A stretch of 64,000 nucleotides of DNA from JAKPAM01 sp047601745 (lineage in GTDB: Bacteria > Pseudomonadota > Gammaproteobacteria > Burkholderiales > Burkholderiaceae_E). The notes under the pieces were generated by a model. The model saw only the letters and a program-made list of their open reading frames with translations. It did not search any database and was not told where the DNA came from. This document shows, piece after piece, positions 54,993 to 64,000 of the stretch (position 1 is its first letter; every line of letters starts with the position of its first letter). The stretch covers positions 1,426,001 through 1,490,000 of the forward strand of contig JASGIS010000001.1 of assembly GCA_047601745.1 (NCBI GenBank), written 5' to 3'. Both the position numbers and the translations under genes were made by a program.

Positions 54993-55865
54993 ATGGCGGG
55001 AAGCAAAGAGATCCGGACGAAGATCAAGAGCGTGCAGAACACGCGCAAGATCACCAAGGCGATGGAGATGGTCGCCGCGTCCAAGATGCGCAAGGCGCAG
55101 GACCGGATGCGCAATGCCCGTCCCTACGCGGACAAGGTACGGCAGATCGCCTCGCACCTGGCGGCCGCCAATCCCGAGTATCGTCATCCGTACCTGGGCA
55201 ACGATTCGCAGGCCGACAAGGTCGGCATCATCATCGTCACGACCGACAAGGGCCTGTGCGGCGGCATGAACACCAACGTGCTGCGCGCGCTGACCAACCG
55301 TCTGCGCGATCTCGAAACCGCCGGCACCAAGTCGCAGATGACCGCGATCGGCAACAAGGGCCTGGGCTTCATGAGCCGGATCGGTGCCAACGTGGTGTCG
55401 CAGGTCACCCAGCTCGGCGATACGCCCCACCTCGAGAAGCTGATCGGGCCGATCAAGGTGCAGCTCGACGCGTACGAGAAGGGCGAGATCAAGGCCGTCT
55501 ACCTGGGCTATACCCGTTTCATCAACACGATGAAGCAGGAGCCGGTGCTCGAACAACTGCTGCCGCTGCCCGAGGATGCGCTGGAAAAAGGCAAATCCGT
55601 GCAGAGCACCTGGGACTACCTGTACGAGCCCGACGCGAAGACCGTGCTCGACGAGCTGCTCGTGCGCTACATCGAGGCGCTGGTCTACCAGGCCGTCGCC
55701 GAGAACATGGCGTCCGAGCAGAGCGCGCGGATGGTCGCGATGAAGGCCGCGTCCGACAACGCGAAGAAGGTCATCGACGACCTGCAGCTCACGTACAACA
55801 AGGCGCGCCAGGCGGCGATCACCAAGGAGCTGTCCGAGATCGTCGGCGGCGCAGCGGCGGTCTGA
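54993..55865 (+). CDS. atpG: F0F1 ATP synthase subunit gamma
   Basis: 290-aa central shaft. N-terminus KEIRTKIKSVQNTRKITKAMEMVAASKMRKAQ and C-terminus ARQAAITKELSEIVGGAAAV form the coiled-coil axle; TTDKGLCGGMNTNV marks the Rossmann part. Confidence 0.97.
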   Translation: MAGSKEIRTKIKSVQNTRKITKAMEMVAASKMRKAQDRMRNARPYADKVRQIASHLAAANPEYRHPYLGNDSQADKVGIIIVTTDKGLCGGMNTNVLRALTNRLRDLETAGTKSQMTAIGNKGLGFMSRIGANVVSQVTQLGDTPHLEKLIGPIKVQLDAYEKGEIKAVYLGYTRFINTMKQEPVLEQLLPLPEDALEKGKSVQSTWDYLYEPDAKTVLDELLVRYIEALVYQAVAENMASEQSARMVAMKAASDNAKKVIDDLQLTYNKARQAAITKELSEIVGGAAAV

Positions 55866-55946
55866 GGACCGCTCCCGACACCAAGGATTCAGCGCCGCAG
55901 GCCTGCGGGCCCTGCGCGCCAACGAGCAAGAACTGAGGACAAACAA

Positions 55947-57344
<1,398 letters not shown>

Positions 57345-57363
57345 TCCGGCAAGGAGTCAGTTC

Positions 57364-57783
57364 ATGTCCACGATCCAAGTCGACGTCGTCAGCGCCGAAG
57401 AATCGATCTACGAAGGCGAGGCCGAGTTCGTGGCGCTGCCCGGCGAGATGGGTGAGCTCGGCATCCTGCCGCAGCACACGCCGCTGATGACGCGGATCAA
57501 GCCGGGCGCCGTCCGCATCAAGGTGCCGAACCAGAGCGAAGAGGTCTTCGTCTTCGTCGCGGGCGGCATCCTCGAAGTGCAGCCGAACCGCGTCACCGTG
57601 CTGGCCGATACCGCGATCCGCGGCGCCGACCTCGACGAGGCCAAGGCGCTCGACGCCCAGCGCGCCGCCAAGGAAGCGATGGACAACGCCAAGAGCGACA
57701 TCGACTTCGCGCGCGCGCAGTCCGAGTTCGCGATCATGGCGGCGCAGATCGCCGCGATCGCCAAGCTGCGCCGCCACCGCTGA
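57364..57783 (+). CDS. atpC: F0F1 ATP synthase subunit epsilon
   Basis: 139 aa. Beta-sandwich (IQVDVVSAEESIYEGEAEFVALPGEMGELGILPQHTPL) then a helical hairpin that inhibits ATP hydrolysis. The last gene of the operon. Confidence 0.96.
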   Translation: MSTIQVDVVSAEESIYEGEAEFVALPGEMGELGILPQHTPLMTRIKPGAVRIKVPNQSEEVFVFVAGGILEVQPNRVTVLADTAIRGADLDEAKALDAQRAAKEAMDNAKSDIDFARAQSEFAIMAAQIAAIAKLRRHR

Positions 57784-57788
57784 GCTTA

Positions 57789-57815
57789 GGGCCCGTTCAC
57801 ACCGAGATCGGGCCC
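57789..57815. terminator. Possible bidirectional terminator
   Basis: Perfect 7-bp inverted repeat gggcccg...cgggccc with a 13-nt loop between the convergent atpC and flavoprotein genes. No T-run follows, so intrinsic termination is uncertain. Confidence 0.35.
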
Positions 57816-57838
57816 GCGTGAAGTCCTGAGGGCCGCGT

Positions 57839-59218
57839 TCAGCGGCCACGCTCGGCCAGCCACGCGGCCGCCCCCATCGCCGCGTAGCGTCCGGTCGCGA
57901 AGCACGCGGTCAGCAGATAGCCGCCGGTCGGCGCTTCCCAGTCGATCATCTCGCCGGCGCAGAACACGCCGGGGCGCGCGCGCAGCATCAGCCGCGCATC
58001 GAGCGCCTGCAGCGCCACGCCCCCGGCCGTGCTGATCGCTTCGGCGACCGGCCGCGGCGCGTCCAGCGTCAGCGGCAAAGCCTTGATTCGCGACGCGAGG
58101 CGCGTCATGTCGTTCATCGTGTCGCGATCGAGCGTCTCGCGCAGCAGCGCCGCCTTGACGCCGTCGATCCCGGCCCGCGTCCGCAGGTGATTGGCCAGCG
58201 AACGGCCGCCGCGCGGTCGCTGCAAGCGCTCGGCCAGCACCGCTTCGCCGATGTCCGGCAGCAGGTCCAGCCATAACCGGGCGTGCCCGTCGCGCGTGAT
58301 CTGCTCGCGCAGCGTCGCGGCCACCGTGTAGACGAGACTGCCTTCGATGCCGTCGCGCGTCGCGACGAACTCGCCGCGGCGCCAATGCGCATCGGGCGGC
58401 GGCGTCATGCTCAGCGCGACCGATTTGACGGGTGCACCGGCGAAGCGCTCGCGGAACAGCGCGGTCCAGCCGACGTCGAAGCCGCAGTTGGCCGGCCGCA
58501 GCGGCTCGACGCGCACGTCCTGCCCGCGCAGCAGCGGCACCCAGGTGCCGTCCGAGCCGAGCCGCGGCCAGCTCGCGCCGCCGAGCGCGAGGATCGTCGC
58601 ATCGGCCTCGACGACCACGGTCCGCGCTTCGCCGTCCGACGGCTGGTACTGGAACGTCAGCGGCCCGGGCAGCGAGGTCCCGTCGATCCAGCGATGCCGC
58701 ATGTGCAGCCCCACGCCCGCCTGCCGCAGCGCCTGCAGCCATTGGCGCAGCAGCGGGGCGGCTTTCATCTCGTTCGGAAACACGCGGCCGGACGTGCCGA
58801 CGAAGGTCTCGACGCCGAGCTCGTGCGCCCAGTCGCGCAACTGCGTCGGACCCAGCGCGTCGATCATCGGCGCCAGCCATTCCGCGCGCTCCGCATAGCG
58901 CCGCTTGAACGCGTAGAGCGGCTCGGCGTGCGTCAGGTTCAGCCCGCCCTTGCCGGCCAGCAGGAACTTGCGCCCGACCGAGGGCATCCGTTCGTACAAC
59001 TGCACGTCCAGCCCCTGCCGCGCGCAGGTCTCGGCGGCCATCAGCCCGGCCGGGCCTCCGCCGATGACCGCCACGCGCGGCCGGGCGACGGGCGTCGTCG
59101 GTGGGGGCGAATCCGGGCCCGCGCCGGGGCGATCCGCGGGCGGGCCGCGAAGGGCCGAATCCGCGTCGGCGGACGCTGGGGCCGGCGCGGGGCCGACCGG
59201 GCGGGAGATCGATGCCAT
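57839..59218 (-). CDS. FAD-dependent oxidoreductase, HI0933/TIGR03862 type
   Basis: 459 aa. Seen after a 45-residue Pro/Ala-rich leader: VAVIGGGPAGLMAAETCARQG (FAD dinucleotide loop), PSVGRKFLLAGKGGLNLTHAEP, ILALGGASWPRLGSDGTW and GVFCAGEMIDWEAPTGGYLL, the signature of the HI0933-like/TIGR03862 family. Substrate unknown. Convergent with the atp operon. Confidence 0.9.
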   Translation of the reverse strand: MASISRPVGPAPAPASADADSALRGPPADRPGAGPDSPPPTTPVARPRVAVIGGGPAGLMAAETCARQGLDVQLYERMPSVGRKFLLAGKGGLNLTHAEPLYAFKRRYAERAEWLAPMIDALGPTQLRDWAHELGVETFVGTSGRVFPNEMKAAPLLRQWLQALRQAGVGLHMRHRWIDGTSLPGPLTFQYQPSDGEARTVVVEADATILALGGASWPRLGSDGTWVPLLRGQDVRVEPLRPANCGFDVGWTALFRERFAGAPVKSVALSMTPPPDAHWRRGEFVATRDGIEGSLVYTVAATLREQITRDGHARLWLDLLPDIGEAVLAERLQRPRGGRSLANHLRTRAGIDGVKAALLRETLDRDTMNDMTRLASRIKALPLTLDAPRPVAEAISTAGGVALQALDARLMLRARPGVFCAGEMIDWEAPTGGYLLTACFATGRYAAMGAAAWLAERGR

Positions 59219-59313
59219 CGAAGACGTCCTGCGCCCGCGGTCGGAGCGCGGGCCTGATGTTGTACGATCGCGATTGTCAACCCAATTTGCCAGCCTTCGG
59301 GCAAACGCACCGA

Positions 59314-60132
59314 ATGAACCGAGCGTCGGAGACGGCGGCCCCGCTCAAACGCCTGAAAGCCCGGCGGCTCAGCGAACGGGTGGCCGAAGCGTTGATCGAA
59401 CGTCTCGATCGCGGCGAGTGGACCCCCGGCGACCGCTTGCCCACCGAGCAGGAATTGTCGACGACTTTCGACGTGTCGCGCACCGTGGTGCGCGAAGCGA
59501 TCTCGCGTCTGCGCCAGGCGGGGCGCCTCGAAACGATCCAGGGCAGCGGTACCTTCGTCGCCGCGTCCGGAGCCGTCCAGCCGGCGGATCCGCTGGCGAT
59601 CGGCCCGATCCGGGCGCCGCTGGACCGGGTCGTCCAGGTGCTCGAACTACGCCGCGGCCTCGAGGGCGAGGCGGCCTCGATGGCCGCGCGTCGCCGCGAT
59701 CCGGACCAGGTGATGCTGATGCAGCGCGCGATCGAGGCCCTGCGCCCGGTGCCCGCGAGCGCCGGCATCCCGGTGCGCGCGGTGATGCGCGTGCCGAGAC
59801 TGATCGCGCTGGCGACCGGCAATCCGTTGTACATCGCGCAGCTCGGGCGTCTGCACGAATTCCTGGTCGCGCAGCCCCTGCTGCCGGTCGGCCCGGACAG
59901 CATCGCCTGCCCGGCCTGGACGGCCGATGCCCACCGTCAGGTGATCGCCGAGCAGCGCGCGCTGATCGAGGCGATCGCCGCCGCCGATGCGGCCCGCGCG
60001 CGGCGCGAAGCGATCCGCCACCTGCTCAATGACGAGCTGCGCCTGCGCAACGCCGCGCGCCCGTCGCCGGGCGGCGCATCGACGATGTCGCCGGCGATGC
60101 CGCCGCCCGGGGATCGAGGATGCGACCGTTGA
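59314..60132 (+). CDS. GntR/FadR-family regulator with a degenerate FCD domain
   Basis: 272 aa. Strong N-terminal winged helix (RLSERVAEALIERLDRGEWTPGDRLPTEQELSTTFDVSRTVVREAISRL). The C-terminal FCD-like helical domain keeps the frame RLIALATGNPLYI and the late IRHL, but the metal-binding D-x-x-F-H and the second His (here EQRALIEAI) are lost. It probably binds a ligand without metal or none. A short ATTG...CAAT dyad lies upstream at about 59273-59287. It is divergent from the flavoprotein gene and 67 bp ahead of the thiamine-binding gene. Confidence 0.85.
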   Translation: MNRASETAAPLKRLKARRLSERVAEALIERLDRGEWTPGDRLPTEQELSTTFDVSRTVVREAISRLRQAGRLETIQGSGTFVAASGAVQPADPLAIGPIRAPLDRVVQVLELRRGLEGEAASMAARRRDPDQVMLMQRAIEALRPVPASAGIPVRAVMRVPRLIALATGNPLYIAQLGRLHEFLVAQPLLPVGPDSIACPAWTADAHRQVIAEQRALIEAIAAADAARARREAIRHLLNDELRLRNAARPSPGGASTMSPAMPPPGDRGCDR

Positions 60133-60199
60133 TCGGGCGGCTCGGGGTGCCCGGTATCGGCCGGCCGCGCCGCTGAACGCAGAACAGACAGGAGTCGAC

Positions 60200-60511
60200 A
60201 TGGTCTTGCTCGAATTCCAGATGACGGCCCGCGCCGAAGGCGACAGCGTCAGTGCCCAGGTCGCGCAGATCGTCGACATCATCGACCGCAGCGGCCTGCC
60301 TTATCAGTTGACGCCGATGGGAACGATCATCGAAGGCGAATGGGACCAGACTTTCGCCGTGGTGACCGCCTGCTTCGAGCATCTGCGCCGGGCCGGCAGC
60401 ACCCGCATCGCCGTCAACCTGAAGGTCGACTGGCGGGACGGTCCGGCCGGCCGCCTGCAGGCCAAGACCGCGAAGGTCGAGCAACTGCTGGGCCGAAAGC
60501 TGCGGACCTGA
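60200..60511 (+). CDS. MTH1187-family thiamine-binding protein
   Basis: 103 aa. Seen: VLLEFQMTARAEGDSVSAQVAQIVDIID, YQLTPMGTIIEGEWDQTFAVV and INLKVDWR-like VNLKVDWRDG, matching the MTH1187/YkoF-like family. ACAGGAGT 8 nt upstream. Small ferredoxin-like fold that binds thiamine or a related metabolite; no thiamine riboswitch is visible. Confidence 0.88.
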   Translation: MVLLEFQMTARAEGDSVSAQVAQIVDIIDRSGLPYQLTPMGTIIEGEWDQTFAVVTACFEHLRRAGSTRIAVNLKVDWRDGPAGRLQAKTAKVEQLLGRKLRT

Positions 60512-60612
60512 AGACTCCGGCTCGACGTCGGGGCGAAGAAGCACCGGATCATGGGCTGCACGAGCCGCCCAGTAGAATGGCCTCAGCCGCGCCATCCCGG
60601 CGCACCCTGCTG

Positions 60613-61704
60613 ATGACACGGATGGCACCTCTGAGCAACGACACCTTTCTTCGCGCGCTGCGCCGCGAACCGACCGACTACACGCCCGTCTGGCTGATGC
60701 GCCAGGCCGGCCGCTACCTGCCCGAATACCGGGCGACGCGGCAGCGGGCCGGCGACTTCCTGACGCTGTGCAAGACGCCCGAGCTGGCCTGCGAGGTCAC
60801 GCTGCAGCCGCTCGAGCGCTTTCCGCTGGACGCGGCGATCCTGTTCTCCGACATCCTGACCATTCCCGACGCGATGGGTCTGGGCCTGTACTTCACCGAA
60901 GGCGAAGGTCCGCGTTTCGAGCGCCCGGTGCGCGACGAGGCGGCCGTCGCGCGGCTCGCGGTTCCCGACCCGGCAGACGAGCTGCGCTACGTGACCGACG
61001 CGGTACGCACGATCCGCGGCGCGCTGGCCGGCCGCGTGCCGCTGATCGGCTTCTCGGGCAGCCCGTGGACGCTCGCCTGCTACATGGTCGAGGGCGGCGG
61101 CAGCGACGACTTCCGCCACGTCAAGGGCATGCTGTACCAGCGGCCCGACCTGATGCACCGGATCCTGGCGGTCAACGCCGAAGCCGTGTCGCGCTACCTG
61201 CTGGCGCAGGCCGAGGCCGGCGCCCAGGCGCTGATGATCTTCGACTCGTGGGGCGGGGCGCTGGCCGACGGCGCGTTCCAGACCTTTTCGCTGCAGTACA
61301 TGAAGACCATCGTCGAGCGCCTGCGCGCGGCGACCGATGCGCCGGTCATCGTGTTCACGAAGGGCGGCGGCCTGTGGCTCGAACAGATCGCGGCGATCGG
61401 GCCGCACGCGGTCGGACTGGACTGGACGGTCAACCTCGGCCATGCGCGGGCGAGAATCGGCCAGCGCTGCGCGCTGCAGGGCAACCTCGACCCGATGGTG
61501 CTGATGGCGTCGCCGGACGTCGTCGACGCGCAGGTACGCGAAGCGCTCGACAGCTATGGCGTTCCGGGGGCGGGCGAGGGCCATGTCTTCAACCTGGGGC
61601 ACGGGATCTCGCGTTTCACGCCGCCGGAGAACGTCGCCGCGATGGTCGACGCGGTGCACCGGCACAGCCGCGGACGGAACGCTCGCCGATCGGCCGAGGC
61701 ATGA
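60613..61704 (+). CDS. hemE: Uroporphyrinogen decarboxylase
   Basis: 363 aa. Decarboxylates uroporphyrinogen III to coproporphyrinogen III in haem synthesis. Seen: PVWLMRQAGRYLPEYRATR, catalytic Asp in DAAILFSDILTIPDAMG, GFSGSPWTLACYMVEGGGS and VFNLGHGISRFTPPENV. ATG 60622 and 60577 are alternatives; the ribosome site is weak for all. priA follows after a 367-bp AT-rich gap. Confidence 0.96.
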   Translation: MTRMAPLSNDTFLRALRREPTDYTPVWLMRQAGRYLPEYRATRQRAGDFLTLCKTPELACEVTLQPLERFPLDAAILFSDILTIPDAMGLGLYFTEGEGPRFERPVRDEAAVARLAVPDPADELRYVTDAVRTIRGALAGRVPLIGFSGSPWTLACYMVEGGGSDDFRHVKGMLYQRPDLMHRILAVNAEAVSRYLLAQAEAGAQALMIFDSWGGALADGAFQTFSLQYMKTIVERLRAATDAPVIVFTKGGGLWLEQIAAIGPHAVGLDWTVNLGHARARIGQRCALQGNLDPMVLMASPDVVDAQVREALDSYGVPGAGEGHVFNLGHGISRFTPPENVAAMVDAVHRHSRGRNARRSAEA

Positions 61705-62071
61705 CGCCGAAAACGTCTGAAAAACCGACTTGCGAGCGCTTACTTTCATGTGAACGCCGAAGTACCGCGGCTTGCGTTTTCCTCGAAAATTCGCTTGCAA
61801 ACGGATGCTGCTTAGCAACATATGCACATGAACGGCGCTGGGACCAAAAGTCTGGTTTTTTCTGTTGACGGCGCCGGCGAAGCCTAGTAACTCATTGATT
61901 TGTAGGTCGTAATCTCTGCGTAAAAAAACATCAGACGACCGGAAAGCACGAATTTCCAAGGCTTCCCGGCGATCCTCTCCACCGTATCCACAGATTTATC
62001 CACAGGTTTTGCGCACAACTCGGGAATCCATCGGTGGATCGACGCGTTACTCCCTCAACTTAAAGTGAAAC
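61705..62071. other. AT-rich island with DnaA-box pair between hemE and priA
   Basis: This 367-bp gap is clearly richer in A/T than its surroundings (for example tggttttttctgttgacgg near 61851 and cgtaaaaaaacatc near 61919). It carries a perfect DnaA box TTATCCACA at 61996-62004 and GTATCCACA at 61984-61992, 12 bp apart, followed by ttgcgcacaac. No gene is supported. It could be a DnaA-controlled promoter for priA, a DnaA titration site or part of an origin. Confidence 0.6.

Positions 62072-64000
<1,929 letters not shown>

Noticed and set aside
59987..60199. Longer start for the thiamine-binding protein
   Set aside because: It overlaps the GntR gene and lacks family similarity; a good ribosome site precedes 60200.
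60200..60511. TPP riboswitch upstream of the thiamine-binding gene
   Set aside because: The 67-bp gap has no conserved THI-box elements visible and is too short.

Overview
The window is 64 kb of very GC-rich DNA with gene order typical of a betaproteobacterium of the order Burkholderiales. The run mnmG-rsmG-parA-parB-(HtrA-like gene)-atpI-atpBEFHAGDC followed by hemE and priA is characteristic of that group and usually lies near the chromosome origin. Three perfect parS sites just upstream of mnmG fit this. The genus cannot be fixed from sequence alone.

Layout. (1) 1-16.6 kb: a co-directional, mostly 1-11 bp-overlapping operon that joins nonribosomal peptide chemistry to polysaccharide synthesis. 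It has an NRPS (A-T-C-T, 5' end outside the window), an S15/CocE-type hydrolase, an Sfp-type phosphopantetheinyl transferase, two copies of a pair of alpha/beta hydrolases related to those of exosortase-A/EPS loci, a TIGR04325-type methyltransferase, a WecG/TagA/CpsF glycosyltransferase fused to a STAS domain, an O-antigen ligase/polymerase-type protein, and GT4 and GT2 glycosyltransferases. A Wzc-like chain-length tyrosine autokinase faces it at 17-19.3 kb. This looks like a locus for a peptide- or aminoacyl-modified exopolysaccharide. (2) 19.7-32.7 kb: mixed genes, including SodC, a DUF1800/DUF1501 secreted pair, a YfcF-like GST, an NTF2-like protein, an orphan branched-chain-type binding protein, DUF2950, a one-domain asparaginase with a collagen-like tail, an unrecognised 431-aa protein and a KefB/C-type antiporter. 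(3) 33-41.2 kb: metabolism, with GTP-PEPCK, a sirtuin, PdxA, an Hpt-like small protein, and an IclR regulator divergent from a succinate-semialdehyde dehydrogenase and a zinc alcohol dehydrogenase. (4) 41.3-44.8 kb: gene-poor, with an exported protein, parS sites, a 22-copy 9-bp tandem repeat and an IS110-family transposase remnant. (5) 44.86-57.8 kb: tRNA/rRNA modification, chromosome segregation and the complete F1Fo ATP synthase operon with a strong sigma70-like promoter. (6) 57.8-64 kb: a flavoprotein, a GntR regulator, an MTH1187-type thiamine-binding protein, hemE, an AT-rich island with a DnaA-box pair, and priA running off the end.

The most unusual trait is the number of short tandem repeats. 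In coding DNA they have periods divisible by three (9, 12, 15 bp) and sit as extra low-complexity segments inside or at the ends of conserved enzymes: PdxA, PriA (twice), the NRPS linker, the CocE-like hydrolase, one exosortase-type hydrolase and the asparaginase. In non-coding DNA, periods of 11, 17, 20 and 24 bp also occur. The two leading candidates for something undescribed are the NRPS-polysaccharide locus and this in-frame expansion of repeats into housekeeping enzymes.
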